From assembly GCF_022919835.1 (NCBI RefSeq), contig NZ_CP095074.1, forward strand, positions 3,450,001-3,514,000: DNA of 64,000 nt, given 5' to 3'. This document shows, in pieces, positions 36,057-44,530 of this stretch (the first letter of the stretch is position 1; the number at the start of each line of letters is the position of its first letter). The notes beneath the pieces are model-generated. The model saw only the letters and a program-made list of their open reading frames with translations. It was not told where the DNA came from and did not search any database. The position numbers and the translations under genes are program-made. The stretch comes from Halobacillus shinanisalinarum (GTDB lineage Bacteria > Bacillota > Bacilli > Bacillales > Halobacillaceae).

Positions 36057-36689
36057 TTACAACCGATTGTTATCAATAGGCATGGTTAAGAAGTAGTCCA
36101 AATGATCTTTTAATAAGGAAACTAGATCACTGTTTTTTTCATTTTCCAGCCATTTTTCTACAGATACACGAAAAGAAGCCATATAGATGGCAACGAGGAA
36201 CCTTATCTCGTTAACATTCGCCTTTTCAAGGCGGGAGTAAAGCGCGTCACAGATTGCTGGCTCAGATTCCAACAGGCTATAGAGAAATATTGAAGAAATA
36301 GAAGGGGTTTGCATGGCCACCTGATAACGAATCTGAAGATTGGATCGCTGTTGCTGATACTCACTGGCCAGGCATTCAAAGACCTCTCTAAGAGCAATGT
36401 GTGGTGATGCTGTTGGTTCTATTTGATCCAGCGAACGAATTCCGTCCCTTTGTGCCCTGCGAATGAACCCTAAGAGCACGTCTTCTTTGGAAGCAAAATA
36501 GCGAAAGAAAGTACGGGGAGACATCATTACTACATCTGCAATATTCTGGATAGAGGTTTGCTCAAACCCCTTTTCATGAAAGAGTCGGAGTGCTGCTTCT
36601 TCAATATCTGCTTTAGCCTGCTGCTTCTTGCGTTCCCTCAAGCTGATTGACTTTTTTTCTTCGTGTTGAGAAGGTTTACTGTCATTCAT
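36057..36689 (-). CDS. TetR family transcriptional regulator
   Basis: A 210-residue protein with the TetR DNA-binding domain at about residues 18-64: AKADIEEAALRLFHEKGFEQ, TSIQNIADVVMMSPRTFFRY, FASKEDVL. The C-terminal ligand domain is divergent, as usual. ATG 36689 follows GGAGG by about 10 bases; the upstream extension has no ribosome site. It is divergent from the P450 gene and lies upstream of the SDR gene; a candidate operator overlaps its promoter. Confidence 0.9.
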   Translation of the reverse strand: MNDSKPSQHEEKKSISLRERKKQQAKADIEEAALRLFHEKGFEQTSIQNIADVVMMSPRTFFRYFASKEDVLLGFIRRAQRDGIRSLDQIEPTASPHIALREVFECLASEYQQQRSNLQIRYQVAMQTPSISSIFLYSLLESEPAICDALYSRLEKANVNEIRFLVAIYMASFRVSVEKWLENEKNSDLVSLLKDHLDYFLTMPIDNNRL

Positions 36690-36727
36690 TAGAAAAATTC
36701 CTCCGTTGACTTTTGTCATACACTGAC

Positions 36728-36794
36728 ATTATACTCGATGTAAACGTACATAACAAGTTGAAGTCGTTTGAATACAAGGCGATGTCGTACGTTG
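36728..36794 (-). promoter_or_regulatory. tetR promoter with candidate operators
   Basis: On the minus strand TTGTTA (36756-36751), a 17-base spacer and TATAAT (36733-36728) make a good sigma-A promoter for the TetR gene. The spacer holds ATGTACGTTTACATCG. A related site, CGATGTCGTACGTTG, lies at 36780-36794 toward the P450 gene. Both share GTACGTT/AACGTAC and are candidate TetR operators, suggesting autoregulation and control of the P450. Confidence 0.6.
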
Positions 36795-36882
36795 AATGTT
36801 TTTTCGAGACGGGCAGTTGTGGATTTCTTACCTTATCCCTGCGCCCATACTAAACCATTTTAATTTTGAGAGGAAGGTCGAC

Positions 36883-38139
36883 ATGAAAAATTCGGAGCAA
36901 GTCGTCCCCAAAGAGGTATTAGGCTTACTTAGTGGTGAAAGTGTTGAAAATCCCTTTCCATTATTAGCGAAATTGCGAGCGATTGGACCTGTTGTTTCTA
37001 TACCGAACCCGTTAGGCGAGACTGATCGTCAAGCCTGGATGGTTACGCAGATGGACGAGGCGATGCAGGTGATCAAAGATCATACCCGCTTTACTGTAGA
37101 TCCGAGCTCGATTGATGGAAGAAATATCAGGGGAAATTCTGTAAGCAATGATGATTCATCTGCCCCTTCTACTTTTTTTACCGGAAAATCCATGCTCTTT
37201 GTCGATGAACCCGATCATCGCCGGTTACGGAAACTGGTGTCGAAAGCTTTTACACCAAGGTATGTGGAAAGCTTACGCCCACGCGTTCAGGAGATTGCTG
37301 ACGAATTACTTGATCAGGTTCAAGAACAAGGAGAGATGGACATTGTGAAGGACTATGCCTATCCATTGCCGATCAACGTGATTTCTGAAATGCTCGGGGT
37401 CCCACAATCTGACCGGCCACAGCTTCAAGTCTGGTCGGGGGCTATTGCCGAGGGATTAGGCTGGGGTAGACAAGAGCCGGACGTCGCAAAGCATTTACGA
37501 GATTTCGGAGAATATACAGCAAAACTTGTGGACGACAAGCGCCATAACCCTGCCGATGACTTGATCAGCCAGTTGATTGCAGTCGGTGAAGATGAAGATC
37601 AACTTACCGAAGAGGAACTCATATCGATGATTACTCTATTGATCTTTGCAGGCCATGAAACAACATCGAACCTCATTGGTACCGGCACTTTCATGCTGCT
37701 GGATCAACCAGAGCATTTAAAAAAGCTTAAGGCTGACACTAGTTTGGTCCCTTCAGCCGTCGAAGAACTGCTGCGCTACAATGGGCCTGCCACAAGCGTC
37801 GGCCCACGTTTTGCCACCGAAGATGTTGAGCTTGCTGGACAGCAGATCAAAAAAGGGGATATGCTCCTTGTTTTAGTGAAATCGGCCAATCGGGATGAGA
37901 GCAAGTTTGCGCAGGCGGAGGAGCTGGATATTACGCGGAAGATCAATCGTCATCTCGCCTTTGGCCAGGGCCTCCATATGTGTTTGGGAGCTCCATTGGC
38001 CCGCATGGAAGGAGACATTGCGTTTTCCACACTGCTAAGACGCATGCCCGATCTGCAACTTGGCATTCCTAGGGAGAACGTCACTTGGCAGTTCACGCTG
38101 TCCACACAGGGATTAGATTCTCTGCCCGTCAAATTTTAG
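36883..38139 (+). CDS. cytochrome P450
   Basis: A 418-residue soluble P450. The I-helix oxygen-activation motif is FAGHETTSN (about residues 250-258), the K-helix ExxR is EELLR, and the heme loop FGQGLHMCLGAPLAR carries the axial Cys 367. It inserts oxygen into an organic substrate using external electron donors; no ferredoxin gene is nearby. It looks like the CYP107-type bacterial P450s. ATG 36883 follows GAGGAAGG; the longer frame has no ribosome site. A terminator follows. Confidence 0.92.
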   Translation: MKNSEQVVPKEVLGLLSGESVENPFPLLAKLRAIGPVVSIPNPLGETDRQAWMVTQMDEAMQVIKDHTRFTVDPSSIDGRNIRGNSVSNDDSSAPSTFFTGKSMLFVDEPDHRRLRKLVSKAFTPRYVESLRPRVQEIADELLDQVQEQGEMDIVKDYAYPLPINVISEMLGVPQSDRPQLQVWSGAIAEGLGWGRQEPDVAKHLRDFGEYTAKLVDDKRHNPADDLISQLIAVGEDEDQLTEEELISMITLLIFAGHETTSNLIGTGTFMLLDQPEHLKKLKADTSLVPSAVEELLRYNGPATSVGPRFATEDVELAGQQIKKGDMLLVLVKSANRDESKFAQAEELDITRKINRHLAFGQGLHMCLGAPLARMEGDIAFSTLLRRMPDLQLGIPRENVTWQFTLSTQGLDSLPVKF

Positions 38140-38176
38140 CTAGGGAATATCCATCTTTTTTAACTAGATAAAAGGT

Positions 38177-38214
38177 AAAGCGACCATCACTTATGGGTGA
38201 TGGTCGCTTTTTTT
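38177..38214 (+). terminator. terminator of the P450 gene
   Basis: AAAGCGACCATCAC pairs with GTGATGGTCGCTTT, followed by TTTTT. Confidence 0.9.
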
Positions 38215-38350
38215 GTGTATAGAATCTCTTCATAGGGATATAAAAGGGTTTAATTTCGAGTCTTCAACATTAGGGAGGGATCACTGTTCCCCTGTTTTAA
38301 GCATGATTTAAGAATATTGGAATATATAGAATAGAAAGGGGGGGCTTCCG

Positions 38351-39277
38351 ATTACGAAAAAAATCCTTTTATTTTGTGATCCTGGGATTGATGATTCTTT
38401 GGCAATTATGTACACTATGCTTGATCCTGAAATCGAGCTGGTTGGTATTGTCACTGGTTATGGGAATGTAACAGAAGACCAGGCTACAGCCAATGCTGCC
38501 TATTTGGTGCAATTAGCGGGTAAAAATGACATTCCCATTATTCCTGGTGCATCCAGTCCCGTCCAGCAGGAAGAAGTGATGTTTTACCCGGAAATTCACG
38601 GTGAGGAAGGAATCGGTCCGATACGGCCTCCCAGTAATATGCAATATCAGACGTATCCTTTTGACACCATTCGTCTCATCATAGAGAGATATAGAAATGA
38701 ACTCATTATTGTAGACACAGGCCGTTCGACTACTCTGGCAACTGCATTTATCCTATTTCCAGACCAAATAAAAATGGTGCATTCCTTTTATGTAATGGGC
38801 GGGGCATTCTTTGTTCCAGGAAACGTAACGGCACTGGCGGAAGCAAATTTCTTTGGAGATCCGACTTCATCTAATTATGTTGTTAAGTTTGCACATAATC
38901 TGACGATAACTCCGTTAAATGTCACTCAATTCGCCGTTATCACTCCAGATATTGTGGACGCCATTTCCAGAAACAAGAAAAACATCTATGCCTCGATAAT
39001 GGCGCCTGTCTTTGAGTATTACTACGAATTTTATAAAAAAACTGTACCAGGTATTCCAGGTGCGCCTATTCACGATCTTCTTACTATCATACTTATTAAA
39101 AATCCTGCCATTGTTGATTACATATACTATGATGCAAATGTGGTTGAGGGTCTAGAAGCAAGGGGGATGTCCTATATTGACCTTCGACCAACAAGTAAAA
39201 CGGGAAAAACGAGTATTGCCTTCAAACTTCATTATGAAGCATTTATAGAAGAATTTAATAAGGTTATGTTGCCGTAA
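38351..39277 (+). CDS. nucleoside hydrolase with ATT start codon
   Basis: A 308-residue inosine/uridine-type nucleoside hydrolase, which splits nucleosides into base and ribose. The calcium-binding motif DPGIDD sits at residues 10-15, and a second block, VTGYGNVTEDQATANA, follows. This essential N-terminus lies before the first ATG. Between the in-frame stop at 38327 and residue 1 there is no ATG, GTG, TTG or CTG; ATT 38351 is six bases after a strong GGGGGG site and gives MTKKILLFCDPG. So I call an ATT start. A decayed partial copy is at 1090-1313. Confidence 0.88.
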   Translation: MTKKILLFCDPGIDDSLAIMYTMLDPEIELVGIVTGYGNVTEDQATANAAYLVQLAGKNDIPIIPGASSPVQQEEVMFYPEIHGEEGIGPIRPPSNMQYQTYPFDTIRLIIERYRNELIIVDTGRSTTLATAFILFPDQIKMVHSFYVMGGAFFVPGNVTALAEANFFGDPTSSNYVVKFAHNLTITPLNVTQFAVITPDIVDAISRNKKNIYASIMAPVFEYYYEFYKKTVPGIPGAPIHDLLTIILIKNPAIVDYIYYDANVVEGLEARGMSYIDLRPTSKTGKTSIAFKLHYEAFIEEFNKVMLP

Positions 39278-39308
39278 TGATTGGGTTTTTGATAATCCAT
39301 TTTAATAA

Positions 39309-39452
39309 ATGACCTCTTATTTTTATTTGGGGTTTGCTGCGAGTGTAAACAAGTTTCATGCTGATTATGCTATTAAAGCGATCGGCCTGGAATCCAATAA
39401 TTATTTGAATAGGATTACTGAAGAAAAAGTATGGCGGCAATTAACGAACTGA
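39309..39452 (+). CDS. small ORF or gene fragment, 47 codons
   Basis: An ATG frame encodes LGFAASVNKFHADYAIKAIG and NYLNRITEEKVWRQLTN, which looks like genuine protein sequence, but there is no ribosome site. It may be the tail of a lost gene. Family not recognised. Confidence 0.4.
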   Translation: MTSYFYLGFAASVNKFHADYAIKAIGLESNNYLNRITEEKVWRQLTN

Positions 39453-39481
39453 GAACATCTATTAATTATTAGACATCATTA

Positions 39482-39534
39482 AAAAAAGCAGGTGTTCCTT
39501 CAATGAAATTCATTGGAGGGACACCTGCTTTTTT
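39482..39534. terminator. long bidirectional terminator
   Basis: AAAGCAGGTGTTCCTTCAAT pairs with ATTGGAGGGACACCTGCTTT; A-run before and T6 after. It lies between the small ORF and the convergent yqxD. Confidence 0.88.
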
Positions 39535-39558
39535 CTCTTGAAATTGGACGATTATTTT

Positions 39559-39999
39559 TTAATGGGAAATGGCTTTTTTAAAAACTCCCCTAAAATTCTC
39601 CTTATCTTCTAAGGTGAATGGCTTTGGACCCTTTGTACGCTTTCCGCTTTTTCGAGCCATTGCACTCAAATAACGTGTTTGTAATAGTTGGTCAATGTTT
39701 TCCTGTGTATAGCTAAAGCCTTTATGGTGAAGAACGGTACAACCTTTTGCTAAACCTAGCGAAGCAAGGCCATAATCTTGGGTAATAATGATGTCTCCCA
39801 TTTTTGCTAATTTCATAATCCGATAATCTGCAGCCTCTGGATCAGAATCAACATAAATGGTTTCCACTCCTGATTGTGGTTCCTCATTAGAATAATGAGA
39901 AAAACTAGTAACGAGGATAACAGGAATATCCTCATTTGTACCTTCAGAAATAATAATATCTTTTACCGGACAAGCATCTGCATCAACATAAATTTTCAT
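39559..39999 (-). CDS. yqxD: UPF0178 family protein YqxD
   Basis: A 146-residue protein of the YaiI/YqxD (UPF0178, DUF188) family, a PIN-like nuclease fold of unknown role. It shows the N-terminal [14 protein letters not shown], then [20 protein letters not shown] with the acidic residues of the putative active site, and the tail [13 protein letters not shown]. The ATG follows GAGAGA at 5-6 bases. In B. subtilis yqxD lies by dnaG; here it stands alone. Confidence 0.92.
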   Translation of the reverse strand: MKIYVDADACPVKDIIISEGTNEDIPVILVTSFSHYSNEEPQSGVETIYVDSDPEAADYRIMKLAKMGDIIITQDYGLASLGLAKGCTVLHHKGFSYTQENIDQLLQTRYLSAMARKSGKRTKGPKPFTLEDKENFRGVFKKAISH

Positions 40000-40215
40000 C
40001 TTTATCTCTCCGTAAATAAGTTCGAATTGATAGTGATCATACTGGCAGGTCAGACCTTTGTCAAGCGATGAAGGAGCTTACCATTTACGAAGGATCTCTG
40101 GTAGAAGGAGCATAACCGTGATCACAGGTTAAACAAATAGGCAACAGCAGAAAGGTTTTCCACCTATATTTTTCCCCTATTTAGAGAAGAATAAACAGAG
40201 AAGGAGGGACGACCA

Positions 40216-40524
40216 TTGGCAGATTTTGAGCAAATTTATAACAAATATAAGCAAGACGGAGAACAACAGGCGTCTCAAGAAAGTCAGAACGCTATTGATG
40301 ATGGGCGAGAAGAGATTGTAGCGGTACGAAAAAACGAAGATGACGACATCATTGCGGTTCAAACGAGTAAAGGGCGGGAGCTTGATTATGTCTCCGCTTT
40401 AGAAGAAGCGAAGCAAGGTCACCTGGCCCATGTGGATGTTTTTCATAAATACGGGCGCGATATTTTGCGAAGCGAGCCGGATGGTATCAAGAGCAACAAC
40501 CTTGACAATTTACCAACATTTTAA
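40216..40524 (+). CDS. DUF3892 family protein
   Basis: A 102-residue protein whose C-terminal half matches the DUF3892 pattern: EIVAVRKNEDDDIIAVQTSK, LDYVSALEEAKQGHLAHVDV and the final SNNLDNLPTF. The N-terminal half is a charged helix with an unusual Gln/Ser stretch. Function unknown; such proteins are common in spore formers. TTG 40216 follows GGAGGG by 7 bases. Confidence 0.82.
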   Translation: MADFEQIYNKYKQDGEQQASQESQNAIDDGREEIVAVRKNEDDDIIAVQTSKGRELDYVSALEEAKQGHLAHVDVFHKYGRDILRSEPDGIKSNNLDNLPTF

Positions 40525-40614
40525 GTGAAGAATCCGCCGTCCGTACACGGTGGTTTATTTTCTATATAAAAACCCCTTTTTAAGTAAACCATATCAGATG
40601 AAGGAGGCGATGAA

Positions 40615-40884
40615 ATGGTCAGGAATAAAATATTAGTTCCGCAAGCCCGAAAAGATTTAGATCTGTTAAAAGCACGGGTTATGAAAGGAAAAGGCTATGA
40701 TACCAACATGACAAACCCGGATGACGTAAAATACGAGGTGGCAAAGGAACAAGGAATTCCATTGAAAAAAGGATATAACGGTCAAATCACCTCAGAACAA
40801 GCTGGAAAAGTTGGAGGGCCCATTGGCGGAAACATGGTTAAGGAAATGGTCAAAATGGCTCAAGAAAAAATGACGAAAAAATAA
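40615..40884 (+). CDS. alpha/beta-type small acid-soluble spore protein
   Basis: An 89-residue SASP. The conserved blocks VKYEVAKEQGIPLKKGYNG and ITSEQAGKVGGPIGGNMVK are clear. It coats spore DNA and protects it. The N-terminal part (LVPQARKDLDLLKARVM) carries the second helix region. ATG follows AAGGAGGCG. It is probably transcribed in the forespore. A hairpin follows, and the gamma-type-like spore protein lies convergent to it. Confidence 0.92.
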   Translation: MVRNKILVPQARKDLDLLKARVMKGKGYDTNMTNPDDVKYEVAKEQGIPLKKGYNGQITSEQAGKVGGPIGGNMVKEMVKMAQEKMTKK

Positions 40885-40885
40885 A

Positions 40886-40925
40886 TGAGATCCGCTGGTT
40901 TGAATGGGCATAACCAGCGGGACCT
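40886..40925. terminator. terminator between the two spore genes
   Basis: GAGATCCGCTGGTT pairs with AACCAGCGGGACCTC (one bulge). It probably serves both convergent genes. Confidence 0.7.
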
Positions 40926-40930
40926 CATTG

Positions 40931-41125
40931 TTAATGTTCCTGATTTCGATTCTTTCTTTTAACGTCCTCTATGTCAGTATCACTATAGGTTTCAGTACCA
41001 TGTCCCTTTGTGGTTTTAGCCATAAATTCTTTGGCTTCATTGTAAGACATGCCGGAGTGCTCATTTTTTCTTTTTACCTTATCGATATTTGTGCCTGCTG
41101 CGGTAAGATTATCGTTTTCCTTCAT
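40931..41125 (-). CDS. gamma-type SASP-like protein
   Basis: A 64-residue, very hydrophilic protein with two copies of the gamma-SASP motif: GTNIDKVKRKNEHSG near the start and TDIEDVKRKNRNQ at the end, joined by a spacer with GHGTETYSD. Gamma-type SASPs are amino-acid stores cleaved on germination. ATG 41125 follows AGGAGG. Smaller than SspE, so it is tentative within the family, but the gene looks real. Confidence 0.8.
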   Translation of the reverse strand: MKENDNLTAAGTNIDKVKRKNEHSGMSYNEAKEFMAKTTKGHGTETYSDTDIEDVKRKNRNQEH

Positions 41126-41281
41126 AAAAAGCACCTCCTTTTTTGTCCTTCTTACCTTTTCCCGTTTAGGGGAAGTTACACAGGAAACTTGAAGATATAA
41201 CCTTTAAGAAGGATACAAATGGATAACCTAAGCTTATAAAGTTTTGGTAGGAGGGAGAAACATTGTCCGTTTTTTGTACTG

Positions 41282-41796
41282 CTCCCAACCCCTACCAACC
41301 TGAAAAGGAAAGGTGCTAAGGGTGTTAGTGGTGGTTTTGTGAAGAATGGTGATGAAGTTGTAGGAGGTGTTGGAAAGCGAACAGGAAATAATATACCTGA
41401 AGTAAAGTTTACAAAAGAACAACCTGCAAATAAACCTAAAAACGCGCCTAACCCAGAAAGGTGGCTTAACAAAGGTGGAACTATTAAAATTGATGAACAA
41501 GATACCTGGAGATATACTGACTGGGAGGGTAATTCTGTAAGCTATCCAGATGGCTACGCAGATTTTAAATCGTCTGGTATGGTGAAACAGGAGGTTCGTA
41601 AGTTTCAAAACTATGATAAAGATTTTGCTAAAGCAGATAAACTTGCTCCAAATGGACCAAAATCTGATAAAACACATGGCATCATCATGAGGATTTAACC
41701 ACAATGCAGGAGGTTAATAAGGTGCAACACAGGAGATTCCGGCATAAGGGTGGGATGTCACTCGCTAGAAATTCAAAAGATAATGGGAGTGATTAG
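41282..41796 (+). pseudogene. orphan C-terminal WHH-type nuclease toxin domain, frameshifted
   Basis: The frame from about 41282 encodes KINPERWLNK-type linker and IDEQDTWRYTDWEGNSVSY, PDFKSSGMVKQEVRKF-like text (YADFKSSGMVKQEVRKF) and KADKLAPNGPKSDK, the known lead-in to the Tox-WHH/HNH domain of LXG-type toxins. At about 41677 one base is missing: the next frame continues with WHHHEDLTTMQEVNKVQHRR and FRHKGGMS, the catalytic motif, and ends at a stop directly adjoining the immunity ATG 41797. The N-terminal delivery part is absent. The toxin is inactive as written. Confidence 0.85.
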
Positions 41797-42237
41797 ATGA
41801 ATATAAATTCTTTTGGAAAAGTGAATGAAGAAGAAGTTAATAATCTAGAAAGTCATTTAGGTTTTTCTCTACCAGAAGATTATAGAAATTTTTTGAAAAA
41901 GTGTAATGGTGGAACTTCAAAAGTACGATATAGTAAGTTCCGTGTGAAGAAATTAAATGAGAATATTCCTTTAGATGTCTTATATGGTATAAACGTAGAT
42001 CAAACATTTAATCTAGCAGAATGTTATGAAGAGTTTGGAGAAGATCTAATACCAAACAGTCTAATAATTGGGGACGATCCAGGCTCCGGGTTAATCGTCT
42101 TAATTCATGATTCAGAAAATGATGGTGTTTACTATTGGGACCATGCATTTTACTTTGATCAGTCAGATGAGGATGGAAATACTTATAAGATTGCAGATAG
42201 TTTTAATTCCTTTATTAATGGTTTAAAGCATCCGTAA
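41797..42237 (+). CDS. SMI1/KNR4 (SUKH) family immunity protein
   Basis: A 146-residue protein with the SUKH-1 fold pattern: EEEVNNLESHLGFSLPEDYR, FLKKCNGG, then LIIGDDPGSGLIVLIHDSEN and VYYWDH. SUKH proteins neutralise nuclease toxins of contact-dependent systems. Its ATG follows the restored toxin stop without a gap and has a GGGAG ribosome site, so the pair is a toxin-immunity cassette in which only immunity remains intact. Confidence 0.9.
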   Translation: MNINSFGKVNEEEVNNLESHLGFSLPEDYRNFLKKCNGGTSKVRYSKFRVKKLNENIPLDVLYGINVDQTFNLAECYEEFGEDLIPNSLIIGDDPGSGLIVLIHDSENDGVYYWDHAFYFDQSDEDGNTYKIADSFNSFINGLKHP

Positions 42238-42268
42238 ATTTAATCTAAATGGACCTAGGGTAAAGTAA

Positions 42269-42296
42269 AGACACCTGCCCCCGGTGCGCACAAATG
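42269..42296 (+). repeat. half copy of the GCCTG palindrome family
   Basis: GACACCTGCCCCCGGTGCGC matches the left arm of the palindromes at 57341 and 62847; the right arm is lost. Confidence 0.6.
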
Positions 42297-42396
42297 CTAA
42301 ATTAACTCAACTTCCGCACCCCACCCCCAGTACGTAAGATATTTTTATTAATTGCGATTAATTTGGATTAAGACTCTTTGGGAAGGATGTATCCTG

Positions 42397-43224
42397 TTGA
42401 TTACTGAACTACATACGAGAGATTTTTATAAATGTAAAAGTTTATTAAATGAGAAAGGAAATTTAGAAGTTAAAGCAGTTATTGAAGGGGTTAATCCTGG
42501 TCGTATATTTGTAGATAATAACGACTCTCCTAAAACTGGACTTATTTGGTTAGGTAATAATGATGGATTTTTCTTTATTGGAAATGAAGAAAATAAGGTA
42601 TTTAATAACGACATAAATGATTTTATTGATAAAATAATAATTCCTGAAGCAAAGAAACTTCAATTAAATTACTTTATAGCAATTGGTAATCACCAAAGAT
42701 GGAATAAGACCATAGAAAAAGTATTTAAACATCGTCAATTGAAAATGTCGAATCAAAAGGTTTACGAGATGCAAAAATGTAATTATAAGGAAAAATCCAC
42801 TCCTGCGATTGAACAAGAATACAAAGTTTTAAAAATAAATAAAGTTCTTTTTGAAAACAATGATAATTCACTTGAAAACATTGAGTTTTTACGCTCAAAA
42901 TTATTAGAGTTTTGGTCTTCACCCGAAAGTTTTTTTAACAAGGGAATTGGCTATTGTATTGCTTACAATAATAAGATTATTAGTGTATGTTTTTCAGGAT
43001 TTGTAGCCGGAAATGTGCACGGTCTAGATATAGAAACAATAGAGGCACATCAAGGGAATAGACTAGGTCAAGAGATAGCCCACTATGTTGTAAAGGATTG
43101 TATCAGCGATGGTATGGTTCCGTACTGGGATTGTATGGAGACAAACAAGCCTTCAAACGTAATTGCACAACGTACAGGGTTTACAAATGTTTTCAATTAT
43201 GTCGTGTATCTTTTTCCATTTTAG
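42397..43224 (+). CDS. GNAT family acetyltransferase (two-domain)
   Basis: A 275-residue protein of the GNAT acetyltransferase type in which the C-terminal half carries the fold: GIGYCIAYNNKIISVCFSGF, VHGLDIETIEAHQGNRLGQE (acetyl-CoA loop) and NVIAQRTGFTNVFNYVVYLF. The N-terminal half (PKTGLIWLGNNDGFFFIGN) is a degenerate GNAT-like module, as in proteins with duplicated GNAT domains. TTG 42397 lies about 10 bases after GGAAGGA; the longer frame has no ribosome site. AT-rich, probably acquired with the toxin cassette. Confidence 0.78.
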   Translation: MITELHTRDFYKCKSLLNEKGNLEVKAVIEGVNPGRIFVDNNDSPKTGLIWLGNNDGFFFIGNEENKVFNNDINDFIDKIIIPEAKKLQLNYFIAIGNHQRWNKTIEKVFKHRQLKMSNQKVYEMQKCNYKEKSTPAIEQEYKVLKINKVLFENNDNSLENIEFLRSKLLEFWSSPESFFNKGIGYCIAYNNKIISVCFSGFVAGNVHGLDIETIEAHQGNRLGQEIAHYVVKDCISDGMVPYWDCMETNKPSNVIAQRTGFTNVFNYVVYLFPF

Positions 43225-43312
43225 AAAATACTTTATTAAGCTCACGGGAAACTTCACATATGGGGAGCGTTAGTGAAGTGAATTATGTAGCTTTAAAATA
43301 AAGTTTGATCAA

Positions 43313-43354
43313 AAGAATCCATTTTGAAAAAAAGATTGATCAAAATGGATTCTT
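43313..43354 (+). terminator. hairpin terminator
   Basis: AAGAATCCATTTTGA pairs with TCAAAATGGATTCTT; the loop contains A7. Near twin of the hairpin at 1039. Confidence 0.65.
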
Positions 43355-43424
43355 ATCTTGTGAATTAGTAGACATTTTTTATAAAAAAGTTTGATCATTT
43401 TCTACCTAAGTTACTCCACAATCG

Positions 43425-43629
43425 CGTCCGATCGTATTATAAGGTCAGCCATGTAGTATAACTCCCCCAGATGGGAGGCATCGATTTTATCCGTTTTCAC
43501 CTTACGTAAGCTTGTTTTTCTGGCCTCATAAGAAACCACCGGATTGATTAAATAATAGGTTATATGATGATCTTCAAGGAATTGGAGTACAGGTTCGTGA
43601 TAGTGCCCGGTAGATTCAAAGATGACAAC
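43425..43629 (-). pseudogene. IS110 transposase relic, N-terminal part
   Basis: The minus strand encodes VVIFESTGHYHEPVLQFLED, RKTSLRKVKTDKIDASHLGE, LYYMADL, which aligns with residues about 58-120 of the intact IS110 transposase at 53522 (DEDD domain). Upstream and downstream parts are missing. Confidence 0.85.
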
Positions 43630-43630
43630 C

Positions 43631-43880
43631 TTTTATGATCGCAAAAGAAACGAGGGCAAGCCACACAAGGGCCTGTGCCAACAAACTCGTTCACTGGATC
43701 CATGCAATGTTAAAACGTCAGGAAGTCTTTGTAGATCAATCATAAGAAATCATTAAGGTTCACAATACTCTGAAACCTTACTGGCTCAGCAGTAAGGTTG
43801 TTTGGTATATCCAATTTTTAGTATAACATGTTTTTTCGAACTTTTTTAGACCTAAGTGTTGACAACTATTGGCTGGTATT
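43631..43880 (+). pseudogene. IS110 transposase relic, C-terminal part and right end
   Basis: The plus strand encodes FYDRKRNEGKPHK, then after a frameshift ACANKLVHWIHAML and the stop at 43743, matching the last 40 residues of the intact IS110 protein. The following 120 bp resemble the intact element's 3' end (TTTTTAGTATAACATG, TTGACAACTATTGGCTGG). It faces the opposite way to the N-terminal relic beside it, so the element was internally deleted and inverted. Confidence 0.82.
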
Positions 43881-43932
43881 GCTGAACAGTCGAAATTAAA
43901 GATGTCTTCCTTTATTGGGATTTGCACGACAT

Positions 43933-44457
43933 TTATTCTTGATTATTCTCCATTTGTTTTAAATATAAATAAAGACCATAGTCTGTCGGAACAGAAATGT
44001 AACCCATCTGCCTTAACATAGCAGTGATATTACCACGGTGATATGTTCCATGATTCACAACATGGAGTACTTGCGCAAACACACTTGTTTCCATCAAGTC
44101 ACCATTCGGGTTTTCAATCACAAAAGGTTTGTCTGTGTTTTCCATTTTACTTAGGAACAACTTGTATCGTTCTGACAGTTTAAGAAACATCGCTTCCATT
44201 TCTTCTATTCCCTTTGACACTGTTTCCTCTTTTAGTTGCTCTTGTAGCCTTAATGAATAATCCATGCTTTTACCAGAAAACACTTCTATCCACCCAAGAT
44301 CAGAAAGATAAACATGGGCTAAAACATGAGATATCGATGAAAATACACTTTGAACTTCTTGACGATAAACATCCTTGGAAAGCTCTTTTAGTCTGTTGAA
44401 AATTTGTCTATTTGCCCATTCGTTATAGTCATACAATTGTAATTCAAGCTGCGCCAT
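43933..44457 (-). CDS. DinB family protein
   Basis: A 174-residue four-helix-bundle protein of the DinB/YfiT superfamily: YDYNEWANRQIFNRL at the start, ISHVLAHVYLSDLGW with the first metal His, and HVVNHGTYHRGNITAMLRQM with the other two. Members are divalent-metal enzymes, often thiol transferases, or stress proteins; its specific role is unknown. The ATG follows AAAGGAAG at 9-10 bases. Confidence 0.88.
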   Translation of the reverse strand: MAQLELQLYDYNEWANRQIFNRLKELSKDVYRQEVQSVFSSISHVLAHVYLSDLGWIEVFSGKSMDYSLRLQEQLKEETVSKGIEEMEAMFLKLSERYKLFLSKMENTDKPFVIENPNGDLMETSVFAQVLHVVNHGTYHRGNITAMLRQMGYISVPTDYGLYLYLKQMENNQE

Positions 44458-44530
44458 TTAAAACTTCTTCCTTTCGTGTTTGATATAGCACCCTAATTAT
44501 ACACTACCACTCTTGGTTTTTAGGTTCTAT

